Source of the DNA: Psychrobacter fulvigenes
Lineage (GTDB): Bacteria; Pseudomonadota; Gammaproteobacteria; Pseudomonadales; Moraxellaceae
DNA length: 64,000 nt
NCBI RefSeq assembly: GCF_904846155.1
Contig: NZ_CAJGZP010000001.1
Location: forward strand, 2,232,001-2,296,000
Reading direction: 5' to 3'
In this document: piece by piece, positions 47,207-57,010 of the stretch
Numbering within the stretch: the first letter of the stretch is position 1
How the letters are laid out: each line of letters opens with the position of its first letter
The notes under the pieces: generated by a model
What the model saw: only the letters and a program-made list of their open reading frames with translations
Database searches by the model: none
What the model was told of the DNA's origin: nothing
Translations under genes and position numbers: made by a program

Positions 47207-48751
47207 ATGAAATTTGCTATCTCGTCTCTGCCTAGTGCTATTGCGACTCTCATGTTGATAGGAGTCTCAAGTCATACGGTCGCAGCAAGTACTCATATTA
47301 ACACTGACTCTGACAGCCAGCCTTTAAATACCCTCGTCGATCCAATCACCCATAAAAGCATCGCTAACAGCTATCCGATAGAGGTCTCTAGCCATTTGAG
47401 TCTTGAGCAAGCGCAAGATATTTTATTACAAGTCTCACCCAAGCTTGCTGCCAATCAAGCCGCCATTGCAGCCAGTGAATACCAAACCGATGCACTCAAA
47501 ACGATAGACAGGCCCTTTGTCTTTGCAAGAATGTCAGCGAGTACTTACACCATTCAAGAAGATATTGACTTGTCATCGCTAAGAAACGAAATCATCAGTG
47601 GTGTCAATGAGGTAGGCGACAACATAGGCGATGCGCTGGAGTCGTACCAGCCACCAAATATTCCCGACTTCGGTGAGCGTATCCCAAACTCTCATGAGTT
47701 TAAACGCTCAGGCTCAACGTCAGGCGCAGGTCTTGGTTTTGCATGGCCAGTCTATACTGCTGGGCGTACGGCGGCGCTCACAGGTGCCTCCAGTGCCCGT
47801 ACCCAAGAGGCCATAGCAGATAGTGTATTAGATAAAAACGAGCTATATAACACCTTGATTGAGCGTTATTTTAAGGCGCAGTTGGCCATCATTGCTGCCT
47901 ACCTACGTGAAGATGCTTATGATACGCTGCAACAGACTGACCATATGGCACAGCGATTATTCGAAGAAGGTTTTATCTCGCGTGTCGATCGCCTAGAAGC
48001 ACAGTCTGCTCTTGCCGACGCCAAAAGCGAGTCCATAAAGGCAAACAATGATGCGCGTCTGGCGATGATTGCCTTACAGCGTTTGCTACGCACTGATTAT
48101 CGTATTAAGCCTACCACGCCATTATTTGTTTCCAGTCGCCCCTTGCCAGATATAGAATACTTTCAACAATTAGCCCTGAACAATCATCCAGGCCTACAAA
48201 AAGTGGCGGCAAAACGCGCACAAGCGCAGCAGTTACATGCACTGTCGGACACTGGCTACAAGCCGACTGTCATGCTCTATGGCTATGGACAAGCTGAAAA
48301 AGACCCCAGCTGGATTGCTGGTATCTCTGCCAGTTGGAAGCTCTGGGGCGGTTTGGATAAATCCGCATCTTTGGCGTCGAGCACGGCTAAAATTCGCCAA
48401 GCCGATCTTTCGGAGATTGAGGTCAATGATAATCTGCTACTACTGGTCGAAAAAAACTGGAACGATGTCAATAATGCTCAGTCGCGCTACCAAGCACTAC
48501 AAAGCAACGTGGATCTGGCGACTGAAGTATTACGCTTACGTCGTCTTGGACTACAAGAGGGCGTGAATACGGCCATTGAAGTGGTGCAAGCGCAAACGCA
48601 AGCACTCAAAGCTCGTACCGAGCAGGCGCAAGCGGCCAGTGATTATGTGCAAGCACTCGCCGCATTGATGCAAAGTGCTGGCACACCGCTCGCCTTTAAT
48701 GCGTATCTCAATGCTGCTGATATTCGCCTGCCGACTTTGTATAGCGAGTAG
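47207..48751 (+). CDS. TolC-family outer membrane efflux protein
   Basis: A 514-residue channel protein. A signal peptide (SALPSAIATLMLIGV-like N-terminus, ending SHTVAAS) is followed by two OEP repeats with long helical segments, including LSLEQAQDILLQVSPKLAAN and FEEGFISRVDRLEAQSALAD. It would form the outer membrane duct for the HlyD/ABC-2 exporter encoded downstream on the same strand. The upstream ribosome binding site is weak. A BrkB gene separates it from its presumed partners. Confidence 0.9.
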   Translation: MKFAISSLPSAIATLMLIGVSSHTVAASTHINTDSDSQPLNTLVDPITHKSIANSYPIEVSSHLSLEQAQDILLQVSPKLAANQAAIAASEYQTDALKTIDRPFVFARMSASTYTIQEDIDLSSLRNEIISGVNEVGDNIGDALESYQPPNIPDFGERIPNSHEFKRSGSTSGAGLGFAWPVYTAGRTAALTGASSARTQEAIADSVLDKNELYNTLIERYFKAQLAIIAAYLREDAYDTLQQTDHMAQRLFEEGFISRVDRLEAQSALADAKSESIKANNDARLAMIALQRLLRTDYRIKPTTPLFVSSRPLPDIEYFQQLALNNHPGLQKVAAKRAQAQQLHALSDTGYKPTVMLYGYGQAEKDPSWIAGISASWKLWGGLDKSASLASSTAKIRQADLSEIEVNDNLLLLVEKNWNDVNNAQSRYQALQSNVDLATEVLRLRRLGLQEGVNTAIEVVQAQTQALKARTEQAQAASDYVQALAALMQSAGTPLAFNAYLNAADIRLPTLYSE

Positions 48752-48817
48752 TAGTTTGCTATTAAGAATAGTGTTATTAAAAACAATATTACTAACCCTA
48801 CTGTGAATAACCATGTT

Positions 48818-49681
48818 ATGAAAAAACTGACCTCTAAATCGACAAGCTGGCTACAGCCCTTGCTGCAGGCATGGCGTATAGCAAACAATTCTAATGTTTG
48901 GGCACATTGTGCGAGCGTAGGTTTTTTTGGTTTTTTATCTATTTTTCCAGTAATGGCGGTGTTTGTACTGCTTTATGGTCTCGCTTTTTCACCCGCTGAA
49001 ATGCAAGAACAGATCTCACTTTTGCGTCAGTTTATACCTGATTCTGTATACGACGTCCTTAATTCACGCTTGAGCGAACTGGTCTCTAATACCAAGACAA
49101 CTCTGACATTTAGTCTTGTTGCATCGACGTTATTAGCGCTTTATGCTGGCTCTAAGGGTATCAAGTCTTTAATTGTTCTGGTCAATCTTGCCTTTCACAT
49201 CACCCAAGAGCGTAACTTTATACAAGGTACGATTCGAGCGCTTAGTCTAACCTTTGCAGCGGTAGTGGTGTTGATCATAGCGATCTCCTCTATCGCTATC
49301 ATTCCTTTGGGGGCAGCCTACTTTCCCTTCCCTCAAATAGCCAAAACCATTGCGCTGTGGAGCAGATGGCCGATATTGGCTGGCATCATATTCTTAAGCT
49401 TCTTAAGCCTTTATCGTTTTGCGCCAAACCGTGATGCCAAACCGCTAAAAAAACTGGTGCCAGGAGCAACGCTCGCGACCGTTCTCTGGATTTTATTGTC
49501 TGTGCTGTTTTCAATTTATGTGCAAAACTTCAATAACTATAGTGCTGAGTTTGGGGCGCTTTCAGCTGCCGTAGTTATTATGCTATGGCTTTATTATTCA
49601 GCTTTCATCGTCGCCTTTGGTGCTATTTTTAATTTTGAAGCCATAGAAAGATCTAAACCCCATGCTATTCGAGTGTACTAA
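48818..49681 (+). CDS. YihY/BrkB family inner membrane protein
   Basis: A 287-residue multi-pass membrane protein of the YihY/BrkB family. The N-terminal WAHCASVGFFGFLSIFPVMAV segment, LALYAGSKGIKSLIVLVNLA and the C-terminal AVVIMLWLYYSAFIVAFGAI segment are characteristic, with about six membrane helices. The family was once called ribonuclease BN, which is wrong; its role is unclear, possibly transport or envelope function. I took the ATG at 48818; a GTG at 48803 is in frame. It sits between tolC and hlyD-type genes, 66 bases after the former. Confidence 0.9.
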   Translation: MKKLTSKSTSWLQPLLQAWRIANNSNVWAHCASVGFFGFLSIFPVMAVFVLLYGLAFSPAEMQEQISLLRQFIPDSVYDVLNSRLSELVSNTKTTLTFSLVASTLLALYAGSKGIKSLIVLVNLAFHITQERNFIQGTIRALSLTFAAVVVLIIAISSIAIIPLGAAYFPFPQIAKTIALWSRWPILAGIIFLSFLSLYRFAPNRDAKPLKKLVPGATLATVLWILLSVLFSIYVQNFNNYSAEFGALSAAVVIMLWLYYSAFIVAFGAIFNFEAIERSKPHAIRVY

Positions 49682-49701
49682 GGCGTGTTAAAACGCCTTT
49701 A
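49681..49701 (+). terminator. Weak terminator after brkB
   Basis: The stem AAGGCGT / ACGCCTT with a GTTAAA loop starts at the brkB stop codon; the T run after it is short. It may partly separate brkB from the hlyD-type gene. Confidence 0.5.
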
Positions 49702-49826
49702 GGGTAGTAGTTTTGATAATTACTGATTGCTATCACTGTTAGAAGTCTACCTTGCAGCCTTTTACTCTTCTACCTTTACAATAAGCCCTCCACTCTCAAC
49801 TTTACTGCTTTAGGAATCTCACTGTC

Positions 49827-51038
49827 ATGACTGAATTTCCAAATGAATCAGACGACTCACGCAAATCAACTGATTCGACCGAGTACACTGATGAGTCACA
49901 GCTGTCTCATGATGATCAGCCGTCAGTGGATTCTGTAGAAGACAGACCTAATGCAGAGCAAGGACAGGCAACGTCTGCTTATCGTCGTGATAATGCCAGA
50001 TCTGATAAATCAGCCATGCTAAAAAAAGCAATTCTTGCTGCCTTGGTCATTGCGGTACTTGGGGTCATCGCTTATGGGCTTTTCAAAAGTAATCAGCATA
50101 GCCAGCCAGAAACGATTAGCTTGCAGGGGCAGATGCAAATGCAGCAAACCTCCATCGCCGCAAAAGTGCCTGGACGTATTGCGCAAATCATGGTCACCGA
50201 AGGCGACAAAGTAACCACAGGTCAACAGCTCATCGAAATGGACTCGCCTGAAATCAACGCTAAGATTAATCAGGCTCGTGCTGGTAAGCAAATGGCGCAA
50301 AGCCAACTGGATAAAGCGGAAAGCGGTGCACGCCCGCAGGAAATTGCGCAGGCAAAAGCGGCATGGCAAGCCAACAAAGCTGCCTCTGACTTGGCCGCCA
50401 ATACTTATGAGCGTGTCAATCGCCTGTATCAAGAAGGTCTCATGGCTCGGCAAAAGCGCGATGAAGCTTATGCTCAATACTTGGCCACGCAAGATCAGAC
50501 CGAAGCGGCACGCCTGCAGTATGATCTTGCGACGGAAGGCGCGCGTAGTGAAGATAAAGCAGCCGCGAGCGCTCAAGTGGCGCAAGTCGATGCTCAGCTT
50601 GAAGAGGCCCTGGTAGCAAAAGAAGAGGCTAACTTAAAAAGTCCGATTACAGGTATTGTAGACGATGTGATTGTTAGCGCAGGTGAAGTCATCGGTCAAG
50701 GTGTACCAATACTGACTTTAGTCAATCCAGACGATCAATGGGTCGTGCTAAACGTCACCGAAAACCACTTAAATCAATTTGCTATTGGTCAACGGTTTAC
50801 GGGCACGATTCCAGCGCTGTCCTCTACGGATAAGCCTTTTACTAAAGAGTTTACCGTCTACGCCACCTCAACTCTGTCTGACTTTGCCACATGGCGACCG
50901 ACCAATAATGATGACGGCTTTGATGTACGCACCTTTGAGATCAAGGCGAGACCCTCAAACCCAGACAGTCGTATTCGCTCTGGAATGAGTGTCATTGTAA
51001 AGATTGATCCAACCGCTGCTATTCAGGCTGAAGAGTAA
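49827..51038 (+). CDS. HlyD-family membrane fusion protein
   Basis: A 403-residue periplasmic adaptor. An acidic cytoplasmic leader of about 70 residues precedes one membrane helix (AILAALVIAVLGVIAYGLF). Next come a biotinyl-lipoyl-like half (QTSIAAKVPGRIAQIMVTEG), a helical hairpin, and the second lipoyl half (ANLKSPITGIVDDVIVSAGE). It should link the ABC-2 permeases encoded next (3 bases downstream) to the TolC-family protein. The leader is longer than in most EmrA/YhiI relatives. Confidence 0.92.
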   Translation: MTEFPNESDDSRKSTDSTEYTDESQLSHDDQPSVDSVEDRPNAEQGQATSAYRRDNARSDKSAMLKKAILAALVIAVLGVIAYGLFKSNQHSQPETISLQGQMQMQQTSIAAKVPGRIAQIMVTEGDKVTTGQQLIEMDSPEINAKINQARAGKQMAQSQLDKAESGARPQEIAQAKAAWQANKAASDLAANTYERVNRLYQEGLMARQKRDEAYAQYLATQDQTEAARLQYDLATEGARSEDKAAASAQVAQVDAQLEEALVAKEEANLKSPITGIVDDVIVSAGEVIGQGVPILTLVNPDDQWVVLNVTENHLNQFAIGQRFTGTIPALSSTDKPFTKEFTVYATSTLSDFATWRPTNNDDGFDVRTFEIKARPSNPDSRIRSGMSVIVKIDPTAAIQAEE

Positions 51039-51041
51039 ACC

Positions 51042-52310
51042 ATGCACTTGCTAAAAGCGTTTTTACGCAGTGCTGCCTATGAGCGGCGGTTCTTAGCCAA
51101 AAACCAGTGGGATTTGGCGATGGTACTGTGGATACCACTAGCAACTGTATTGCTGGTTTGGTGGATATTTTCGCAGACTCAAATCAATGACTTGCCTATC
51201 GGGGTCGTTGATCAAGACAATGGTCCTATCGCCAATACTCTGGTGCGCTATCTAGAAGCCAGTCCTGAGCTAACCGTCTATCAACATTACCACTCGCCAG
51301 CCGACGTCGAAGCAGCTATCTTGCAACGGGACGTGTATGCGGTTGTTATCATCCCTGAGGACTTTTCACGCAATATCTCATCTAGTAAGCCTGCGCCTGT
51401 CGTTTTGCAAGTGAACGCTCAGTATGGTACTCATTCAGGTATTATTCAGACCAGTGTACAAGCGGTCGTCGGTACATTATCAGCAGGCGTTGAGATACAG
51501 CGTCTGGTCAAGCAAGGGATGGCACCTTCGCAGGCAGCAATCAACTACTCTCCTATCGCCATTCAGCGCACCAGCTTATTCAACGCCATCAATAATTATC
51601 AGCAGTTTTTGGCATCGACTGTGATTCCTGCATTATTACATATCTTGGCAATGGTGATTGGTGCAACGACAATTGGCCGAGAGCTACGCGATAAGCAACT
51701 GGGACGTTGGTCTCGTTTTATCGATTCAGGCACGCCTGATTTCACATTGGGTAATTACAATGGTCAATATAAAAACAATGATATAAAGCACACGAATAGT
51801 ATAAGAAAAGCAAGCTTATCCGTATTATTCGTAGGCTTATTAGGCAAGTACTTTTGGCCCATACTGGCTTATAGCGTCTGGTCAGCATTGGCATTATGGC
51901 TTGCCACACCGCAACAAAGCGTGGACACAGTATCGTTGTTAATCACTTATATGAGTCTGGTATTGCTGATGACTCTCTCATTTTGGCTTGGCGCTGTCTT
52001 TACGCTCGGCTCATTTTCATTACGTATGGGGTTACCTGCTACCGGATTCATCTCCGTCCCTTCTTATGCCTTTGCAGGCGTGACTTATCCTTATATCGCC
52101 ATTACCGACAGTGCTAAATATTGGGCGGACGCCCTACCCTTAACGCATTATCTGCAGCTGCACATTGCCCAGCTACAGATGCAAGCACTGGTTGCGGTAT
52201 CATTGCCCATTGTTTATGGCTTGCTTTTGGCAACCATCATTGCGCTGATATTGATGGTTGTATTGACCAAACGCGCTTTAGCGCATCCTGAGCGCTGGGG
52301 AGCACGCTAA
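51042..52310 (+). CDS. ABC-2 type transporter permease 1
   Basis: A 422-residue permease of the ABC2_membrane_3 type (YhhJ/YbhS-like). It has one N-terminal helix (WIPLATVLLVWWIFSQ), a large periplasmic domain (IGVVDQDNGPIANTLVRYLE) and five C-terminal helices. A polar stretch between the first and second C-terminal helices (GNYNGQYKNNDIKHTNSIRK) looks like an extra cytoplasmic loop. It overlaps the next permease by one base. No ATP-binding subunit is encoded nearby. Confidence 0.9.
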   Translation: MHLLKAFLRSAAYERRFLAKNQWDLAMVLWIPLATVLLVWWIFSQTQINDLPIGVVDQDNGPIANTLVRYLEASPELTVYQHYHSPADVEAAILQRDVYAVVIIPEDFSRNISSSKPAPVVLQVNAQYGTHSGIIQTSVQAVVGTLSAGVEIQRLVKQGMAPSQAAINYSPIAIQRTSLFNAINNYQQFLASTVIPALLHILAMVIGATTIGRELRDKQLGRWSRFIDSGTPDFTLGNYNGQYKNNDIKHTNSIRKASLSVLFVGLLGKYFWPILAYSVWSALALWLATPQQSVDTVSLLITYMSLVLLMTLSFWLGAVFTLGSFSLRMGLPATGFISVPSYAFAGVTYPYIAITDSAKYWADALPLTHYLQLHIAQLQMQALVAVSLPIVYGLLLATIIALILMVVLTKRALAHPERWGAR

Positions 52311-53521
52311 TGTCGAATTTACCTAAAGCCAAGGCTGTAAAAACACCAACCTCCTTAAAGAAACCACCAGTGCCACAGTCGTTTTGGGCAAACTTTATCC
52401 AAACGCTCAAAGATGTGTTTACCGATAAAGGCGTGCTCTTAATGTTGATTATAGCGCCTATTATTTATGGTTTTTTTTATCCATGGCCCTATTCATCTGA
52501 GGTAGTCAATCATGTGCCGGTCGGTATTGTCGATTATGACAATAGTGACTTGTCACGTACCATTGTTCGCTATAGCAGCGCTAGTCCACAGCTAAACACC
52601 AAACGTTTTCTTAATGAACAAGCAGCCAAAGAAGCCATTTGGTCGGATCAAATTGCAGGCTACATGATTATTCCAAGCGGACTTGAGCAGAAAGTGTTAT
52701 CAGGAAAGGCAGCCAGCGTCAGTGTACTCGGTAATGGTGGTTATTTTTTATTAAATAAAAACGTGCAGATGGGGTTCTTACAAGCGGTCAGTACGGTATC
52801 AGCAGGGGTAGAAGTCAAAAAAAACGTTGCTCAAGGGGTTTATGCGCCTACTGCTGCGCAAAACACTCAAGCCGTACCATTGCAGATTATGCCTTTGTAT
52901 AACCAAACTGAGGGCTACGGTGCCTATGTGGTGCCAGCGGTATCGATTATTATTCTGCAACAAACTCTGTTAATAGCGACTGCAATGCTTATTAGTACTT
53001 GGTACGAGCAGCGTCGCCATAGCACCAGTATTCGCGGCTGGCTCGGACGGATTGCTGCTATGAGCGTACTCAGCTTCGCAGTTGGCTGCTTTTATTATGG
53101 CTGGACCTTTGAGCTGCATCATTATCCGCGCGGACAAAATATGCTTGGGAGCTTGCTATTTCTGATGATATTTTGTCCGACCGTAGCGACACTTGGTTGC
53201 GTGTTTGGTTTATGGTTTCGACTGCGTGAACGCAGTATGCAAATATTGATTTTTAGCTCACTGCCGATGTTTTTTATGAGCGGTTATCCTTGGCCGGCCA
53301 ATCAGCTGCCAGAAGCACTGCAAGTTTTGCGCTGGTTAGTACCTACAACCCCTGCGATCAACACTTCAGTCCAGCTTAATCAAATGGGCGCCAGCCTCTC
53401 GCAAGTCGCTACAGGATTCTATGCTTTAATTGGTTTATGGCTGTTTTACTTCGCCTTTCTGTTATTTATGCGTCGGCGCACGGATTCCAAACAACCTGCT
53501 TTACAAAAAAGCTTTCTTTGA
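52310..53521 (+). CDS. ABC-2 type transporter permease 2
   Basis: A 403-residue paralogue of the preceding permease with the same layout: one N-terminal helix (GVLLMLIIAPIIYGFFY), a periplasmic domain (GIVDYDNSDLSRTIVRYSSA) and C-terminal helices with MFFMSGYPWPANQLPEALQ. Its ATG overlaps the previous stop codon (TAATG), so the two are translationally coupled and probably form a heterodimer. An IS630 element lies 30 bases downstream, but the coding frame is intact. Confidence 0.9.
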   Translation: MSNLPKAKAVKTPTSLKKPPVPQSFWANFIQTLKDVFTDKGVLLMLIIAPIIYGFFYPWPYSSEVVNHVPVGIVDYDNSDLSRTIVRYSSASPQLNTKRFLNEQAAKEAIWSDQIAGYMIIPSGLEQKVLSGKAASVSVLGNGGYFLLNKNVQMGFLQAVSTVSAGVEVKKNVAQGVYAPTAAQNTQAVPLQIMPLYNQTEGYGAYVVPAVSIIILQQTLLIATAMLISTWYEQRRHSTSIRGWLGRIAAMSVLSFAVGCFYYGWTFELHHYPRGQNMLGSLLFLMIFCPTVATLGCVFGLWFRLRERSMQILIFSSLPMFFMSGYPWPANQLPEALQVLRWLVPTTPAINTSVQLNQMGASLSQVATGFYALIGLWLFYFAFLLFMRRRTDSKQPALQKSFL

Positions 53522-53551
53522 TTTATAAAGCACTTGTTTGCAAGATACTGA

Positions 53552-54636
53552 TACCAAACCCAACAATTAAAGTTGCGCCCAAGCACGAGCAGTTAACGAC
53601 CGAATTCTTTGTGGCTGTTTAAGCAAATTATTCCAAGCCAAGCAAGTGGCATCGACAATAGCCTCATAACTGTCATAACAACGATTAGATAGCTCATTTT
53701 GCTTAAGGTACTGCCATACTCTCTCAGAGGGATTGAGCTCAGGTGAATAAGGCGGTAGTTTAAGCATAGTGACATTAGCCTGATTCAAGCTTGGTTGATG
53801 CCATAATGCGCCGTCCATCACCACCACCGCATGACGTCCTTTTGGAACGGCTTTACTAATCTCTTGCATATGCAATAACATGGTGTGTTTATTAACGAAA
53901 GGCAGTACTAAGCCGACAGCCTTCTTTGTCGCTGGACAAAAGGCACCAAACAGATAAGCGGAATGAAACTGTTGCTGCTTGATCAGTCGAGGTCGCCCAC
54001 CGCGGTAATGCCAAACTCTGGTCAATGAGCCTTGTTGTCCTATTCGAGTTTCATCTTGAAACCAGATGTCCACTTGATCTAGGCTCACATCAGTAGGCAG
54101 TGACGCCTTAACCTGTGCTATAAAGTTTTTTTAAAAGCGTCTTGAGCTTGTATGTCGGCTTTTGGATGCTGACTACGAGCACTTATCCAACTCATATCAA
54201 TACGCTTGAGTAGCTCGTAGATACCGTTAACGGTGTAGTGAGCGTTGTAGTGTTCTTTAGCCAATTGCTGAATGTCTTTGCCGGTTAGACGACCGCCAGC
54301 GCGCTTTTCTTGTTCAGAGACTATCATGGCTTTAAAAGCGGCTGTGTCTGCTTCTGCCAATTTGCTGCGACGACCTCGACGATGACGATCGTAGAGACTC
54401 TCAAGTCCTCGTTCATAATATCGCTTCAATGTCCATCTGGCAGTTTCAGGATGTATGCAGAGGTCTTTGGCAATATCGTTGGTGGCTTTGCCTATACTAT
54501 ATTGGTATAAGATGAGCAGGCGTAGTCGGGCTCTGGGATTGCGCTCAGTCTTTGAGTGTTTGCCAAAATCATGGTCTTCTAGGTTATGTATTGGTATAGT
54601 CATAAGTGGATTATACTATATATTTTGGGTTTGGTA
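53552..54636 (-). mobile_element. IS630-family insertion sequence
   Basis: The element 53554-54634 (about 1.08 kb) has inverted ends CCAAACCCAA at both termini and TA on each side, the target of IS630/Tc1-type elements. It carries a two-frame transposase. Its ends match those of the 99-bp MITE found elsewhere in the window. Confidence 0.92.
53567..54603 (-). CDS. IS630-family transposase (two frames joined by -1 frameshift)
   Basis: The first frame (from ATG 54603) is a helix-turn-helix part of 161 residues, with NDIAKDLCIHPETARWTLKR and RLTGKDIQQLAKEHY. It stops at 54118. The second frame holds the DDE domain: VDIWFQDETRIGQQ, VVMDGALWHQ, and PPYSPELNPSERVWQYLK. Slipping -1 on the A7 run (plus-strand T at 54126-54132) gives FKKNFIAQVKASLPTDVSLD and joins the two into about 345 residues, the usual length. 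Both frames look undamaged. Confidence 0.9.
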
Positions 54637-54658
54637 TGACTTCAAAATCAAGTCAAAA

Positions 54659-54690
54659 AAAGCGCCTGTTAGATATCTAACAGGCGCTTT
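54659..54690 (-). terminator. Terminator of sthA
   Basis: The near-perfect hairpin AAAGCGCCTGTTAGA / TCTAACAGGCGCTTT runs into a T-rich stretch on the minus strand, 20 bases after the sthA stop. Confidence 0.92.
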
Positions 54691-54709
54691 GCTTATAACA
54701 AATTAAAAT

Positions 54710-56365
54710 CTAGAACACTCGGTTGAGACCGTTTAGTGCCGCTACCCGATAGGCTTCTGCCATGGTCGGATAGTTAAAGGTCGTATTGACAAAATACTCA
54801 AGCGTGTTGTTGCTCTTGCATTTCATCACTGCTTGGCCAATATGAATAATCTCAGAAGCATGGTTGCCATAGCAATGGATACCTAATATCTCAAGCGTCT
54901 CACGATGGAACAATATCTTTAATACGCCAGAACGCTCACCAATGATCTGCGCGCGTGCCAAGTGTTTAAAGAAAGCTTGACCTACTTCATAAGGGACTTT
55001 TTCATCTGTCAGCTCTTGCTCAGTTTTACCGATACTCGAGATTTCAGGAATGGTATAGATACCAGTAGGTACGCTAGATACTGGTTCGGCATCGCTATCA
55101 CCAACCATAAAGGCGGCTGCACAGCGTCCTTGGTCATAAGCCGCAGAAGCTAGAGATGGCCAGCCAATCACGTCACCAGCTGCGTAGATATTGTCTACGT
55201 CTGTGCGATAATTGTCGTCAACCTTAAGCTGACCACGGCTGTTAGCCTTAAGACCGAGAGCTTCTACATTGAGGCCTTCCGTATTACCTGAGCGTCCATT
55301 CGACCAAAGAATGGCATCAGACTTGATGCGCTTACCACTTTTTAGATGCAGAACCACATAGTCGTCATGGGTCTCCAGATAGTCAATCTCTTCGTTGCTG
55401 CGGATAAGCACACCAAACTGTCTAAAGTCATGGGCAATGGCATCACTAATCTCGCTATCCAAATAGCTCAGCAGCTGATTTTGGTTGTTGATCAAATCGA
55501 CTTTATAGCCAAGACCAGTAAAGATAGAGGCATATTCACAACCAATCACCCCAGCACCATAAATGATGATTTTTTTAACCACATAATCCATTTGCAAGAT
55601 TTTGTCAGAGTCAAAAACGCGTGGATGATTAAAGTCTAAAATATCAGGACGGTAAGGACGACTACCGACCGTGATAATGGCTTTGTTAAAGGTGACAGTT
55701 TCAAAGACGTTTTCATCAGTTTCGACACGTAAGGTATTCTTATCTACAAAACTTGCCCAACCTTGGATAACTTCAATACGGTTACGCTCATAAAAGCGCG
55801 TATGGGTACTGACTTGGCTACGTATCACCCGACGCGCATTGGCGAGCACCTTATTTAGGGGTACTTGCTCATACTCAAGGGCTTTGGTAAACATGGGATC
55901 GCGGCGAAAGTTGATCAGGTTAAAGACCGATTGGCGCAATGCTTTACTCGGAATCGTACCAACGTGCGTAGAGTTACCGCCGACCTCATCACGCGGATCA
56001 ATCACCGCTACCTTTTTACCAGATTTGGCCAGCTTCATCGCTGCCGCTTCGCCAGCAGGGCCTGCACCCAAAACAACAGCATCGTATTCAAAATTATGCT
56101 TATCGCTTTTTATACGTTGCGAGTCTTTGGTAAAGCCTGACTTGATATCGATACGCTTATCATCCAGTGGATTGATCAAATCCGGATGGTGCATGACATC
56201 ATCTGTAACTTGCTCATGCGTTTGCTCGATTTGTTCTTGCTTATCTTGAGCGACTGTCTGCTCAGGTGTAGTCACCGGCGCACTGCCGCTATCTTTATTT
56301 GATACTTCTGTATCAATGTCCTTACCAGTATCATTGGTAGCATCATCTTTACGTTTGCTTCCCAT
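54710..56365 (-). CDS. sthA: Soluble pyridine nucleotide transhydrogenase
   Basis: SthA exchanges reducing equivalents between NADPH and NAD+. The FAD-binding GXGXXG motif appears at about residue 95 ([20 protein letters not shown]), with [16 protein letters not shown] in place of the dihydrolipoamide dehydrogenase CxxxxC disulfide; the missing Cys pair identifies SthA rather than Lpd. The NAD-binding [17 protein letters not shown] and dimer domain follow. At 551 residues it is about 90 longer than the usual 464, because of an acidic, low-complexity N-terminal extension. It is monocistronic and ends in a strong terminator. Confidence 0.95.
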   Translation of the reverse strand: MGSKRKDDATNDTGKDIDTEVSNKDSGSAPVTTPEQTVAQDKQEQIEQTHEQVTDDVMHHPDLINPLDDKRIDIKSGFTKDSQRIKSDKHNFEYDAVVLGAGPAGEAAAMKLAKSGKKVAVIDPRDEVGGNSTHVGTIPSKALRQSVFNLINFRRDPMFTKALEYEQVPLNKVLANARRVIRSQVSTHTRFYERNRIEVIQGWASFVDKNTLRVETDENVFETVTFNKAIITVGSRPYRPDILDFNHPRVFDSDKILQMDYVVKKIIIYGAGVIGCEYASIFTGLGYKVDLINNQNQLLSYLDSEISDAIAHDFRQFGVLIRSNEEIDYLETHDDYVVLHLKSGKRIKSDAILWSNGRSGNTEGLNVEALGLKANSRGQLKVDDNYRTDVDNIYAAGDVIGWPSLASAAYDQGRCAAAFMVGDSDAEPVSSVPTGIYTIPEISSIGKTEQELTDEKVPYEVGQAFFKHLARAQIIGERSGVLKILFHRETLEILGIHCYGNHASEIIHIGQAVMKCKSNNTLEYFVNTTFNYPTMAEAYRVAALNGLNRVF

Positions 56366-56452
56366 GCTGTCCTCTTTTATATATGGATGTATTTATTGGT
56401 TCATTATTAATTTGATTTTGAATGACCTATCGTCAAATATTTATTCACGATA

Positions 56453-56860
56453 TTAAGGGGTGCCTACCATACGTTGAGACAAGATATTTTGCAATGTCCA
56501 ATGCCCAGTCAAGCTTTTTTGAGTCTCATCAATTTGCGGACGTACGCTGATTACGTATTCAGTCCCAAGGGTTGGCGCAAAGTCATCAATCCAATCATAG
56601 GGAACTTGGAATACTGAGCCATCTTTATGAGACTTGGCCAATAAGCACTGCATCGGCAGTGCTGAGGCACAAGCGACACGCTGCGGCATGATGGTCAAGG
56701 TTTGCGCTTCGCCTAATACGATAGTCGGCACATAACGCGGCTCAGGGACCGGCTGACGTGAAAAAGGCGAGGTTTGACAGGCGCTAAGCAAAGTAACACT
56801 GCATAGTAGTCCCATTAGTAATAAAGGTGATTTGGTCGCTTTGTGGGGTAAACTCATCAT
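56453..56860 (-). CDS. Putative lipoprotein, DUF4377-like
   Basis: A small exported protein of about 135 residues. The signal peptide ends in the lipobox LLSAC (LLMGLLCSVTLLSACQTSP). The mature part has CLLAKSHKDGSVFQVPYDWI and GTEYVISVRPQIDE, resembling the DUF4377 domain of HslJ/MliC-like lipoproteins. I chose the ATG at 56860 from the signal peptide; the upstream frame from 56932 adds an implausible hydrophobic leader. Role unknown. Confidence 0.75.
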   Translation of the reverse strand: MMSLPHKATKSPLLLMGLLCSVTLLSACQTSPFSRQPVPEPRYVPTIVLGEAQTLTIMPQRVACASALPMQCLLAKSHKDGSVFQVPYDWIDDFAPTLGTEYVISVRPQIDETQKSLTGHWTLQNILSQRMVGTP

Positions 56861-57010
56861 ATGCTCTATATATAGTAGTAAATATTTGGTAGTGATTAAC
56901 GTGCAGTGACACATTATAAAATCAGCAAGCATTACCTTTTTTTAGCTGCTTTATAAGTAGCCGATTTATAAGATGCCATTACATAACTTCAGAATATGGC
57001 TTCAGAGATT

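Noticed and set aside
54710-56365. Dihydrolipoamide dehydrogenase (lpd) as the identity of sthA
   Set aside because: The redox Cys pair is replaced ([13 protein letters not shown]), which fits SthA, and the gene is far from aceEF.
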